DNA from: Cladocopium goreaui
Lineage: Eukaryota > Sar > Dinophyceae > Suessiales > Symbiodiniaceae
Assembly (NCBI GenBank): GCA_947184155.2
Contig: CAMXCT020001136.1
Coordinates: forward strand, 341,501-405,500
Direction of reading: 5' to 3'
DNA: 64,000 nt
Below the pieces are notes generated by a model that was given only the letters and a program-made list of their open reading frames with translations, had not been told where the DNA came from and made no database searches. A program made the translations under genes and the position numbers. Each line of letters begins with the position of its first letter. Within the stretch, counting starts at the first letter, position 1. Shown here one piece after another: positions 19,300-30,201 of this stretch.

Positions 19300-20780
19300 T
19301 CCCCAATACTAAACTAGTACTAAAGTACATAGAACTCAGGTAGCCTAGGCTACCTTTCATGATATGATATAGGATGATATAGGTAATGATAATGAATCCC
19401 TGTTAATAAGGGGTTAATAGCAATATTGGGAAGGTATGCATAGTTCTACAATAGTTAGTGATCGGGAAGGGATGAAATAGAACTAGTGATAGTAATGTTG
19501 TTCGATATGGTTAGTATCGTAATAAGAATGAGAATAATGATCATGATGGGTGCTTCAAAGGTAGAATATAATGATGATAATGGCGATAATCGTGAAAATG
19601 GTAGTGGTATACTAATGATAGAAAATTATAATGATCAGTAATGAATTCATAGTATAGTCATGATGAGAATAATGATGATGATAATTATAATAACTTTAAT
19701 GACAATGATAAACAGCAATTAATACGTGTTTGACATTTGCATAATTATTATGACCGTTGCGATGATCCAATTTCCCAACGGATTTAACAACAATATACAA
19801 CAATGAGGTAATACACATAAACAATATATCATCATCGTCAGGTAGAATCATAATGAAAAGCAACTCCTATGCGCATGATTATGTTGTCAAAACTGGTCCA
19901 AGTTGGCGTCACAAGCAATAAATGAAACGGTGCATTTTCAGAAGCCAAGCAGGGATAAGTGGTTCTTGAGTCGATCGTTTCCGGTAAAGAAACAGATCCA
20001 ACTCCACTATTTGACAAACTGCCTAAACTCGGGAGTTACCTCCGTCGTCTTTGGCATATTGGCTATCCGCTCCTGGCCATGGGGAGATGCACACGAAATG
20101 GGTGAAAGGTTCTGGCCATAGCTATGGACAATGGCCAATTTATAGATGAGTTGCCTATTTAACATGGTGATTTTCATGATTTTCTATAGCTATGTCAGAT
20201 TGCCAGAGGGTATATGTTATCTTTCTTCAACCTGTAAGAATATGGGTTAGTCTGAAAATGGGCTATTCTCATCATTTTCCCTATGAAAATGATCGATACT
20301 GGAAGTCTCCAGCCACAGTCCTCCTTTTTTTCCGTCGCCACCCTCAGGTGAAAACCGCGGGTGAAATTTTACCGTAACCCATAAGCCCCAAAAAGATATA
20401 AAAGCAGCTCATCATCTTTTTGGGGATTACTAGATTACTAGATTTTAACGCGTGTTCTTACATTTTCTTGCTTGGGATGTAAGGAGCCTGCCACTCTGGG
20501 GGATTGGGGGATGCTGGGTCTGGACCCTTCCCCATCTCTTGTCCCTCGAAAACTCCCGGTGAACATCACCTAAACTGCTGCAATTCTTGCTTCCAACACA
20601 TCAAGACCGGATCCTTGAAACACGACACCAAGAATATAATAATGTCGTGTCATAATGTGATAAACCGTGGCTGCCATAAACCTACCAAACTTGGGGATGG
20701 TAAACATAGCACCCATAAAATTGGTGATGACTTGGGATCGATTACGGCATCAGGGAGCACATTAATAATGTTTTTATATA
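19300..20780. other. AT-rich interval, no supported gene
   Basis: 19,330-19,870 is AT-rich with dispersed GATAATGAT motifs. 20,113-20,212 carries one end-degraded copy of the TA-flanked foldback family. 20,249-20,320 has a GTCTGAAAATGG end of the introner-like family. Confidence 0.5.
20113..20212. mobile_element. TA-flanked foldback element (diverged copy)
   Basis: The right end GCTATGTCAGATTGCCAGAGGGTA matches the family consensus (split: GCTATGTC, then TGCCAGAGGGTA). The left end has lost the CCCTCTGG terminus but keeps ATAGCTATGGACAATGGCC. Confidence 0.5.
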
Positions 20781-20799
20781 AATATATCATATATGTATA

Positions 20800-20995
20800 T
20801 ATATATATATTTATTATTATTATTATTGATATTGTTATTATTATTATTGTTATTATTATTATTATTATATTCTTATTATATTATTATTATTACTATTATT
20901 ATTATTACTATTATTATTATGATTATTATGATTATTATTATATATATATATTATATTATATATTATATATTATATAATATATATATATGATATAA
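20800..20995. repeat. TTA/TATA microsatellite
   Basis: (TTA)n with interruptions followed by (TA)n. Leu/Ile and Tyr frames are artefacts. Confidence 0.9.
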
Positions 20996-21587
20996 ATGTA
21001 TAGAATAGTATATAATCATCCACCCAATAATTATGATATAAGAATGTCATCACTGGACAAAGTTCTGACCTGGTCATTTCCAGCCACTTTTGACCCCCAG
21101 GTTGCGGACGGTCTCATGTGGCGTGAGGTTGGGGCTAATGGTGCAGCATCTTCGAGGGAAAGGAACTGTTATGTGGTTCCTATCTTGTTCAGTGGGCTGC
21201 TAGGGCTAGCTGACTGATTTTTTTCTGATACTTGAGTCTGGGATATGGCGAAGTCGATTGCGATGGCTTTGAAGTCATGCTGTACGTGAGTTTCTTGCTG
21301 TCAACTGGCAGGGTAACAGGCTAAAATATGCTACTGTAAATGGCCTTTGCAACTACTCCTGGCTCACGTCCAATTCGACCCAGGTTGAGTCAGGTGTTTG
21401 GAGGGTCCGGTCCATCTCAGCTTGTTGACTCCAAAAAAAAGCTGCAGATGCTTCAAGATCCACCATCATGAAACCGTGAACATGGCAGGTTCCCAACGCA
21501 CTGTATTCACAAATTGTTCCGAACATGGACATGATCGTCATTCATCAATTTTTTTGGGTTTGTCTGAGAATTAGGAACCCTAAATCC

Positions 21588-21650
21588 AGGCACCGGCCAC
21601 GCAGCCCCTGTCCTTGCCGGAGGCCTTCGGTGGTAACCGAAGGTTATTTA
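21588..21650. repeat. 63-bp unit with a perfect 8-bp-stem hairpin
   Basis: CCTTGCCGGAGGCCTTCGG...ACCGAAGGTTAT folds into CCTTCGGT/ACCGAAGG. A diverged direct copy is at 22,018-22,080 inside the loop of the large inverted repeat. Confidence 0.7.
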
Positions 21651-22465
21651 AAGGCTTACGCCTGACAGCCGGGCGCCGGCCAAGCAATCTTGGCACCATG
21701 TTGGCCCTATGTTGGGCCTATGTTGGCCTATGTTGGGCCTATGTTGGCCCATGTTGAGCCATCTTGGGAGCTATGTTGGGGCCATGTTTGGGCCATCTAT
21801 GTTGAAACGATCTTAAGATGCCAATTTGTCCGCCCTGCGCCCCCTCCTGGAGCCCAAAACCACGTGAAAACCGAGGTTTTCTAACATCGCCAAGATGGAT
21901 AATCCCTTGCCGCCGAAGGGCCCGAAACACCGTAAAAAACGATGTTTTTGACGTGGGCTTCAGTCGACCGGGAGTGCGTCGGAGGTGGGTCGGCGGCAGG
22001 GGCGGGAGCGCACATCCGGGCGCTGGCCACTAAGCCCGTGTCCTTGCCGGAGGCCTTCGCTAGTCACCGAAGGTTATACAGTAGGCGCTGCGACCCCTAC
22101 CTCCGACGCACCCCCATCCCACTCCCGGTCGGCTGAAGCCTACGTAATTTACGTTGTTTTTTGCTTGCAGTGTCAAAAAAAAACGTTTTTTACGGTGTTT
22201 CGGGCCCTTCGGCGGCAAGGGATTATCCATCCTGGCGATGCTAGAAAACCTCGGTTTTCACGTGGTTTTGCGCTCCAGGAGGGGGCCCGGGGCGGACAAA
22301 TTGGCATCTTAAGATCGTTTCAACATAGATGGCCCAAACATGGCCCCAACATAGCTTGGGCCAACATAGGCCCAACATAGGCAGGCCAACATAGGCCCAA
22401 CATAGGGCCAACATGGTGCCAAGATTGCTTGGCCGGCGCCCGGCTGTCAGATGTATGTAAGCCTT
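21651..22465. mobile_element. 815-bp near-complete inverted repeat (foldback element)
   Basis: The left arm begins AAGGCTTACGCCTGACAG and the right arm ends CTGTCAG...GTAAGCCTT. Arms of over 300 bp pair along most of their length, including a run of CTATGTTGGGC units on one side and GCCCAACATAG on the other, and an inner GACCGGGAGTGCGTCGGAGG / CCTCCGACGCAC segment. The loop is about 100 bp. No transposase is visible, so it looks like a non-autonomous foldback transposon or an inverted duplication. Confidence 0.85.
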
Positions 22466-22764
22466 CAAATCAATGAAACCTAAAACAGCCATCATGTTCC
22501 TATATTTTCCCAGCTTGAGAACGGCCATTTGGGGCGATGATTCCCCTAATTTTCAGATGTGCGTGTTTTCTTACCTGGCATGCCACTTGTGGGTAAGGGC
22601 ACAATGCAAAATCCAATGCTTTTGCTACAGCGTCGCTGGTGCCTCCAGCCATAAAGACTTGCATCAAATTACATATATCAATTTAAAATTATCTCAATGT
22701 ACCGCCCATCATCGCCAGATGGACCTCCGGATATCTTTGATCCAGGCCATGTTTCGTCATCTTT

Positions 22765-22821
22765 TCGACAGGAGCTCATCGCTCTCCTCGTTCTGTAGCA
22801 TCGTCCGATACCAACCAATCA
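22765..22821 (-). CDS. short exon, gene unknown
   Basis: Acceptor cagccaag|T, coding IGWYRTMLQNEESDELLSK before an in-frame stop, with a possible GA donor. An upstream-looking segment at about 22,590-22,660 (minus: MAGGTSDAVAKALDFALC) may be part of the same gene. Confidence 0.35.
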
Positions 22822-23119
22822 CTTGGCTGAAGCCGGCATAACGTCGACCTATGTCTGCGGATGAGAATTGAAGGATTTTGCATCAGTTCAAAATGGCACT
22901 GCACAGAAAGAAGATGCACAGGACATCTGTCGCCTACTACCTTTCCCGTCCCAACGTGAAATATCCCAATTGCCTGCAAACTGCAAAAGAGTATCATCTT
23001 TTCACTACACTTTCAGAGAGTTTAAGATATCTGTAGATATCTCCACATCGCATATCAGACCGCTCCATCCCAGGTCGCACTGACCGCGCCTTGGGTAGGC
23101 CTTGCCAACTTGCAGGCAG

Positions 23120-23222
23120 GGTCTGAGTCTTTGGCACACGCAGCACCATGCGGCAAGGCGACTGCTTCACTCCACGAATTTGGACTTCATAGGCCAAGGG
23201 GATACTGCCATTGAGAGCCAAC
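23120..23222 (-). CDS. membrane gene, distal exon (3' end approximate)
   Basis: Acceptor gtctcag|G, coding LALNGSIPLAYEVQIRGVK and RMVLRVPKTQTLPAS. The donor is not fixed. Further 3' exons were not found with confidence. Confidence 0.5.
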
Positions 23223-26200
23223 CTGAGACTTGTTAATATTTTCCGAAATGGGGTAGTGTGTGTATATTATATATATACACACATAGATACATATACATAT
23301 ATATATATAACCGTATTATACATATATCCATTATATTACATATTTTCTATATATATATATACACATACATCTATACATACATATATACATGATACACTGG
23401 ACTCGCAAAATGTCTGTTTTGTGTGTGTATGAAAAACATCGATTTTGGTGTCAAGAATGTTTGACCCATACGCCATCTCACACTTTGAAGTCTGGTCACC
23501 AAACCAGTCAATGCTGTTCGATTGGAACAGTTGGCCCTGAGAGACACAAATCCAAGTGAACAGGTAGGTGGTTGCCATCCAACCTATCTCTTAGGCTGGC
23601 CTAGTCATCCATAACCGTCCAAGTCAACATAGTGAAATAGTGAAACCAGCAACCACAGCTCTGCGTGAATTAAAGGGGGGTGTCTCATAATTTGTTGGAA
23701 CCCAATTCGGCCCATGGTTTCAAACGTCGCATTAATATCCCCCAACATGTTGAGTATGATAAACTGATGACATAAAGCCTATGCCATCCCATCGTTTCAA
23801 ATCTTAGATGTTCCCTTTCATTATCTATCATCATGTTCAAACATGTGCAATTTATACCACAAACATCCATATAGACATCTATAAATAACTCGTATATATA
23901 TATATATATACATACATATATAGGTAGTATATGTAGAACATCTCATCCACTGGGAGGGACATCGCCATCCTGGCCTTTGCACGGCTTTCCTGGCCAAGTC
24001 GCAGCGGCGCATCCGGATCCGACTCTGGGTCCGAGGCCGAGGCGCTTTCGTAGTCCGCGTCCGTCAGCTTGGCGACGGCCTTGGCGGAGCTCTCAATGGC
24101 CATGCCGATCTCCGCCAGCACCTAGCGAGGACGGCTGCGACACGGTGAAGGGGAAAGCAACGAAAATGATGGGAGGGATGGGAGGTTATGGTGATTTCAT
24201 GGGATATTGATGGATGTTGATGGATGTTGATGGTCAGTGCTGACTTCAGCAACAAAAATGGTGGGATCTAATTGGATTTAACAATCAAGAACGGGGATTA
24301 TCCCGGAATAAAAGATGGTAGAAGGCAGTGTCAATCCCGGATGAATGTTAACTCTGGTTGATTAATTCGGAGGTGATCCCCAAATAGTATCAAATAGAGA
24401 TGTCATCTGCTACGAAAATGGTAACCCCCCATGATCAACAGCCCAAGGTGGGCAACGGCTCTAAAATGCCAGGAAACATATGCAAATGTTTAGCCTTGCC
24501 CCTGGGGTCATGCCTGTGGGTCCTTTGAACTGCTCCCTGACATGATCACTCAGCTCCATTGCCATCCTGCCTGGTAGAATTCGGTCAGCTTTCCTTTCTC
24601 ACGCAGCTGCGTGGCAAAGTTGGTGCCCGTGCTGAGAAAGCTACAACGGCGATCCGTCATGAACTGATTGGTGATGTCCAGGGCCATGTCAGAGTCAGGG
24701 TCTGGGACTCCGATTTCATTTGGTGTCACTCCCAGGTTTTCCACATCTGTCTCATAGTCATCTAGAGACAGGAGCATCTTTGGAATCATCATGTCCTGGG
24801 TTGTGGCTCTTGCAATTCCAACCCGCCCAAAAAGCACCCAACCTTCAAGTATGCGACTAGCAATGCAGGAGTACACAATAGTACACATGGATTTGTCTGA
24901 AAATACGGTCCCCTTAAATCCATTGGTCTATCATTGCTATGTTCCCTATCAAATCTATCAAAATGGCAATGTCTTGTTCTGACCAACCAAAAAGGTCCCT
25001 TTGGGATCCCAAATGGGCGATACATCCCCACCATCACCCCCAACAAAGTGATCTATGATATCTATGCCATGGCTCCATTTTGTAGTAGCCGCAAGGGAAA
25101 AAAACGCTGTCGGCACTGGGCAGCTCCATCAAGACTCTGGAGAGGTCTGCATTCCAATTGTCCAAATCTTCTTTGGTCAAGTCGCAGAAATCCAGGGCGC
25201 GAAAGTTCTCATAGTTGTCCTAGGGCATCTAAAGAAAGGTGATACCTTTCTAGTCTCATAAGGTTCTTAAACTTGAAGTCCTGACAAGAAGGGCCAACGA
25301 AGTCCAAACAGCTTTGACTTTCCAATACTCTAATACTCCGAGCAAATGGCTGTACTTCTGAAACTGGAGATCAGCAATTTTTGGGGAGATTAGCGTTGCT
25401 AACCATTATCTATGGTTGAGGTCGAATACTGTACCCTCCAGTATTCTAACATAGCTATGGAAAATCACCATGTTTGCATATGTTTGATACAGGTAGGTAA
25501 ATCAGGTAAAACATCGAACTAAATGGTCCATGTTCGATAGCAAACTGTAAAAGTTACCAGAGGTTATGTCCCATTCATATCCCCACCCCTTGTTGGTTCA
25601 CTGCCTATCACCATTCAAAATCCCCCAGTGAGTGAGTCCCCCCGTTGTTTTTGTTCACCCATCGTCCGGCTTCATCACCAGAAGTTTGATCTTGTCGTAC
25701 TTGGCTCCGGTGGCCACTTGACTGGTGGGCAAATAACCTGAGGCCTTCACGATCCATTCACTCTCGTCAGGCACACCTGGCGGCCATGAAAAATCATTGG
25801 CTTGATGATCCGGAGATCGCGCTTCCGGTTTGAGTTATGTTGTTGTTCAAATCATTTAAATACCCAATATTGGCCCTATATATATATATATATCATTATA
25901 TATTATTATATTTTATGGACAAACCCATCGCATCGTGTTTTTGAAGCGCCTAAGTCGAAGCGCCATCGCGTCATGTTTCATCTTCCACCCTACTGGATCC
26001 GCAGATTTCTAGATCCCATTGGATTCCATTGGATCCCCCCGGGAATCCCACCTGCTTGCACGGCATGCAAGAAAACCAACTCATCCTTGGTACTTTCGCG
26101 TAAGCCTTGGATCAAGGGCCCCTGCGCGGGGACGTGCTTCCGCATCTCATTGGCCCAGTCCACGGTGTCCCAAATGCACATGACAAAGAGCCAGTAGACC

Positions 26201-29200
26201 TGACTTGCTGAAACCTAATATCCATGAAAATGTGCTTTATATCCATCATAGTCATAGTCTAGTACTTGAATCATTACCACAAATCCATCTGAAGTCTGAC
26301 TTGATGTGAGTTTCATCTCAGCAATTGGGATGCAAGCAGCAAAAAATAAAAATAAACAATGCGTGATGTGACCAACAAAGATCTGAGTAAACAATCTAAG
26401 TTTGGGATTGAAAATGCGGATTCAAACATCAAACGTGTGGAATGTGGATGTAACCAACAATTTTGGGGTTGCACTCGGCCAAAATGGGAACTTACTTTGG
26501 ATTGAGGGTTCAACAAACGATCGAAGGATTGAATATGATTGAATCTAGTCAACAAAATATGTGGAGTATTGTGGAGTTAACATGAGTTAACCATCAAAAT
26601 ATCGGAATTTAAGATGATTTAAGCACCAAATCTTCGCAGCCACAGAGGTGGCCAACTTTTTTTTACCAAGATACAGCATGGCAGAAAAAGATTCGGAATG
26701 CCTCCAACGCCAAGAGTGCCAGAATCACCAAACTCGCCGTGCTGTAGGGACCAACGCCTGACAACCGAGGCCCAATTCTGAAGTTGGATGGGTGTTATAT
26801 ATGTGTAAGATTAAAAAATGACCTTAGTTCAAAGTTTGTTGTGAGGTTTTAACATGGTTGGATGGTTAAAGTTGGTTAACGTTGAATCTGCTGCTTTCTG
26901 GGTCTTCGGCTGTGGATTTTTCATGATTTTTCACCACATCATGGCGCCTGGTTGCAGCCACACGCTCAGGGCATTGAAGTACATCTGGCAGGCCCCGAAT
27001 TCGCCCACATCAAATTCAGCCCTCCACTTCAAAGCACCCAAGGTGTTGGGATTTCTCGTCTTGCTTTTGCCCAAGAAGGGAGCTGCAACGATCAGCAACA
27101 CTGCACCTAGGTAGATACATACTATATGATATATTAATCTTGCTGGGGAAGGACAAAAAAACACCTATATAATCTATTCGAAGCTGAACCCGTTCAACAA
27201 CTCAGCAAGCTGGTGTGGACCGCTGTGGCTTTGTTTTGACATGTGAGTCTCTGTCTGTCTGTGTGTGTCAGTCTGTCTGCCTGCCTGGATGTCTTCGTGC
27301 CTGCCTGCCTGGCTGCCTGTCTGTCTGTCTGTCTGTGCATCCTTGATGTGTGTTGGTGCTTGCGTCCCTTCCGGTTTCAGAAACTGCATGGCTCAAAATT
27401 CCCCGAAAAGAGATAGTTAATCAGTTAAAAACGTACTCAAAATGAGAAGTTCATCTAGGGTCCCTTCGCCCAAATCATAAGCATCTGTCCCAGGAACACA
27501 GAATCCGCATGATGATCGACACCATTCGCGCATTTTGCAGCCATCCATCCTTTTCGACGCGGGGAACAAAGCCCGGACCGTTCACCAGCTCAATAATGGC
27601 TACTGGAAGCTCGATTATCACCACAGGACCCAAGAAGGCGGCAAAGCCCAAGAAATGGAGAATCACCTGGAACGCTGCGTATGCCAGATCAATATGTTTC
27701 CGTTTTAGATACATCTGTATTTTTAGTATTTTTGAAATCCAGATGTTTGTCATTTGAATATGTAAATCACAAAAACAGTCAAGTCATATCTTTCCGGGCA
27801 ATGAAGCATTTTTGCAGAACAGACTTCAGCACCACGAAGTGAAGTGACGAGGATTCCACCAAGGCACCCAGTTGAGCTGGTACAAGAGCTCAATGTTTGA
27901 GACTTTCTTCCCTTCCCTGATCTCTCGATTTCCAGCACCTGCTCCACTTACCACAGGGGTTTGGAGGACCATCAATAAACCGAAGGGCGTCATCAAACCG
28001 CGAGCTGCGTGAAAGATGAAGCCCCACATATCTTCACCTGCGGAGCTGCAATCACAGAAATCTGCAGAATCTGGGTGGAAGTGGGTCACGATGAGCCATT
28101 GATGCTATTGGCTAGATCGGTTTCTCAAGGTCAAGATGCCTATGGTTCATCCTATTTCTACATGGACTTCCCACCGGACCAAGTAATCCAAGTGCAAGTT
28201 CCATCAGTCTGAAAGCCCTCCAGTTTCATAGCCCCTAGGCCTCCACAGCGCATCATAATTCCACCGATGGCCATCCTTGGAAACCCGTTGTCAAGCCCTG
28301 AAGCGTGTGCAAATGTGAGTGACACATGTTGTGCTTAACTGAATTTGAAGCTATGAATTGGCAAAAACACAAGGGGTGGAAGAAAATCCTGAATAAAAAA
28401 AACAACACTGCAGCTGAATCATCAAGAAACAGCAAATGATGTTCTCATGTGTTTTTTTGATGCCACGTGAATCGGGGGTAAACTCCTTAGAGCTGGACGG
28501 ACCCAAACATCATGTCGTTGGTCTTATACTCCCGCGTCCATCTGGGTTCTGAAAGTAGTGTACCCAGTGCCCAAAAACACTAGGTTTATCGGTTTTATCA
28601 CCATGTTCTCCATGAAAGTAGCATTTTGGGGGGACAGGGTCGGACAGAGCATATCAGTATATCCCAATGTTACATCCCACGGCCAAACAAGTGCCATGCT
28701 CAAACGTTGCATTCCCATGGCAATAGGATGGATGACCATACACCATAGATCATCTTGTTGGTTATATTCATACACATATATATATATATACACCATTGTA
28801 TATCCCACGATATTCCCATGACGTTTGGTTAACTCCCATGTATATTCCCCTTATATCATATCCATTACACCTCAATGTTCTAAGTATTTTAACATTGTTT
28901 TTCGAAAAGAAAAGTTAAGTTGTATCCATCTTACATCTCCAGATTGTATTACCATATCCGATAGTCCATGAATTTATTTCCCATGGGGGGAAATCATCTG
29001 CCATGGAACATGATGGTGCTGGGCAGCACTATGGCCTTCACCATTTGACCCTCGGAGGTGGCCTCGTCGCCAAAGGTCTGCGAGATCGTTTCGGGATGTG
29101 TCCTGCGATCTGCGATTTCCAGGGTCCAAGAAGGGGAGCTGGATCTGGAGGAAATGATGGATGAAATACCATCAGAAATGGGGATGATGATGGATGATGA

Positions 29201-29733
29201 ACATAAAATATCATGACATGGTGTAAATATTGAAGTGAACAGAAGGGTACCAGGGCGAATTGACACCATGAGGATTTTTTTCAGCATGATGATGGCACTA
29301 CCACAGTAATCACCAAGCCAGATACAACGGAATCAATGATGGACGATGCTGAAAGTCCTCATCAAAGTGGAGTAGTCCACTTTCTCTGTCTTGTTGTACC
29401 TGGATGGCTGGATCAAGGCTGCAATGGCTACATCGTCTATCCAGAGGTCTTACCGCATTTTTCCTTCCATCAGGGATTGCAATTTAGCCATATTTAGCCA
29501 ACGTATCTGACCAAAGTGTAATGATTCACCAAGCTGAAAAGTTCAGTCATGTGAGGATTCCAGAGGGTCTAGTTGCTTGTCTTTGAAAGCCTTGAAGTAG
29601 ACATGGCGGTTTGCAGGAGACGAGTACCAGACGTCAATGGAGGCCACAAAAGCTGCATGGCACATCCTGGCTGCAAAGAACACCACCACTGCCCCAACGC
29701 ATTGCACCATCAGCTGCGGCTCAATCGCCATTG
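23120..29733 (-). CDS. multi-pass membrane protein gene, family unknown (multi-exon locus)
   Basis: At least 14 minus-strand exons. Those from 28,037 to 23,120 are almost all phase-consistent (one gap at 25.3-25.6 kb). The N-terminal half has several hydrophobic segments: VGAVVVFFAARMCHAAFVAS, GLMTPFGLLMVLQTPV, ILHFLGFAAFLGPVVIIEL, AVLLIVAAPFLG, SLVILALLALEAFRIFF. Then comes a long, mostly soluble part with acidic and charged segments and an Ala/Glu helix. No catalytic motif or known family was recognised. An alternative is that two genes are merged near 28-29 kb, where phase continuity was not established. Confidence 0.55.
23466..23536 (-). CDS. membrane gene, short exon
   Basis: 71 bp, acceptor tctctcag|GGC, donor TATGG|GTCAAA, coding QLFQSNSIDWFGDQTSK. 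Phase fits both sides. Confidence 0.55.
23975..24121 (-). CDS. membrane gene, Ala/Ser/Asp exon
   Basis: 49 codons, phase 0 to 0, acceptor tcgctag|GTG, GC donor GCAAAG|GCCAGG, coding AIESSAKAVAKLTDADYES and an acidic Ser/Asp stretch. High G+C and strong codon bias compared with the flanks. Confidence 0.6.
24571..24896 (-). CDS. membrane gene, largest soluble exon
   Basis: 326 bp, acceptor attttcag|AC, GC donor TACCAG|GCAGGA. It encodes about 108 residues: MCTIVYSCIASRILEGW, then an acidic loop (LGVTPNEIGVPDPDSDMA), then DITNQFMTDRRCSFLSTG. Family not recognised. Phase 0 out fits the next exon. Confidence 0.65.
24897..24983 (-). mobile_element. introner-like element coextensive with an intron
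   Basis: The 87-bp intron begins GTCAGAACAAG and ends ATTTTCAG, followed by AC. Its ends are inverted repeats of each other (GTCWGAA / TTTTCAGAC). Splice phases of the flanking exons (1 nt and 2 nt) agree only if the element ends are the splice sites. Confidence 0.65.
24984..25061 (-). CDS. membrane gene, soluble exon before introner-like intron
   Basis: 78 bp ending TTTTTGGTTG|GTCAGAAC, coding IIDHFVGGDGGDVSPIWDPK. It is followed by an 87-bp intron that is itself an inverted-repeat element. Confidence 0.55.
25108..25219 (-). CDS. membrane gene, acidic soluble exon
   Basis: 112 bp, acceptor gccctag|GAC, GC donor GCCGACA|GCG, coding DLTKEDLDNWNADLSRVL. The phase fits 24,984-25,061. Confidence 0.55.
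25432..25566. mobile_element. TA-flanked foldback element
   Basis: Left TACCCTCCAG...ATAGCTATGGAAAATCACC, right GTTACCAGAGGTTA. Diverged member of the CCCTCTGG family, within the intron at 25.3-25.6 kb. Confidence 0.6.
25659..25776 (-). CDS. membrane gene, soluble exon
   Basis: 118 bp, acceptor cgccag|GT, donor GATGG|GTGAAC, coding VPDESEWIVKASGYLPTSQ and KYDKIKLLVMKPDD. Its out-phase does not match 25,108-25,219 directly, so a short exon may be missing at 25.3-25.6 kb. Confidence 0.55.
26052..26199 (-). CDS. membrane gene, start of the soluble part
   Basis: 148 bp, acceptor aagtcag|GTC, donor GCAG|GTGGGA. It encodes YWLFVMCIWDTVDWANEMRK, then a loop and helix (STKDELVFLHAVQA). Phase 1 out matches 25,659-25,776. 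Confidence 0.6.
26675..26757 (-). CDS. membrane gene, helix exon
   Basis: 83 bp, acceptor ttgtcag|GC, donor CATGCT|GTATCT, coding YSTASLVILALLALEAFRIF. It joins the exons on both sides in frame. Confidence 0.55.
26948..27106 (-). CDS. membrane gene, helix plus loop exon
   Basis: 159 bp, acceptor tacctag|GT, GC donor CAACCAG|GCGCC. It encodes AVLLIVAAPFLGKSKTRN and then FGACQMYFNALSVWLQP. Both phases match neighbours. Confidence 0.6.
27500..27674 (-). CDS. membrane gene, two-helix exon
   Basis: Acceptor tacgcag|CG. It encodes FQVILHFLGFAAFLGPVVII and VAIIELVNGPGF, two hydrophobic stretches, then a basic loop. The 3' end is uncertain; a GT donor after GTGAACG would fit the next exon's phase but drops about 30 residues. 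Confidence 0.5.
27831..27888 (-). CDS. membrane gene, short exon
   Basis: 58 bp, acceptor acattgag|C, GC donor TGGT|GCTGAAG, coding LLYQLNWVPWWNPRHFTSW. Phase 0 in fits the previous exon and 1 nt out fits the next. Confidence 0.5.
27952..28037 (-). CDS. membrane gene, hydrophobic exon
   Basis: Acceptor ctccgcag|GT, perfect donor CCTGTG|GTAAGT. 86 bp coding WGFIFHAARGLMTPFGLLMV followed by LQTPV, a membrane helix. Confidence 0.6.
29042..29109 (-). CDS. membrane gene, soluble exon
   Basis: Acceptor aatcgcag|AT, donor CAAATG|GTGAAG, 68 bp, coding RRTHPETISQTFGDEATSEG. The intron before it carries no recognisable element. Phase to the next exon was not established. Confidence 0.45.
29591..29733 (-). 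CDS. membrane gene, N-terminal hydrophobic exon
   Basis: Acceptor gatccag|CA, GC donor TTCAAG|GCTTTC. It contains an in-frame Met near the start (MAIEPQLMVQC), a membrane segment VGAVVVFFAARMCHAAFVAS, then DVWYSSPANRHVYFK. Confidence 0.45.
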
Positions 29734-29850
29734 CTGGATCACCGAAAATATACAAAACCCTTTTCCCAAAGATCGAGCCTTAAAGCCTACACAGGCCAAA
29801 CATCGTTGGATTGACTATGGTACATAGTATCATACGACTATATAATTAGG

Positions 29851-30201
29851 ATGATAAAGGGATGCATACGATGTGCATGGATGTGCACCATGATGCAATC
29901 TGCAAGCACTTGCAGACTGAGGACTGCATGTGGCGCTCAATACAATTTTGAGGGGGTGCTTTCGCATATGCGAAGCACTGTGGCAGGACAATTGCACCGC
30001 AATGTTGACTTGCACTGGCACAACTATGGGGGAGATGCGCATCTCGGAAAGAAGACCCATGTCTTGTTGGTCGCAAACACTACTCCAGGAGTCTTATGGG
30101 ATCTTCAGCATCACAGAAATCTGATGGAAACGCTTGAAACGGCGGCTCGAAATATGACGAAAGCGTCGCCTTGCACCAGAAGGATGTGTTTTTATCTTTG
30201 A
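29851..30201 (+). other. plus-strand open segment of unknown nature
   Basis: A 116-codon frame on the plus strand with protein-like composition (VAGQLHRNVDLHWHNYGGD and VLLVANTTPGVLWDL) and a TGA at its end. It runs against all other genes here and no splice sites were matched. It could be a retrocopied fragment, a mobile-element remnant or chance. Confidence 0.25.

Noticed and set aside
18758..19312. Plus-strand Met/Pro/Glu-rich frame over the 18-bp satellite
   Set aside because: Splice signals (ttccag acceptor, GTAAGT donor) support only the minus reading.
27240..27345. CTGTCTGCCTGCC-rich stretch as a coding exon
   Set aside because: A simple (CTGT/CTGC)n repeat; the minus frame (Asp/Arg/Gln/Thr repeats) is an artefact.
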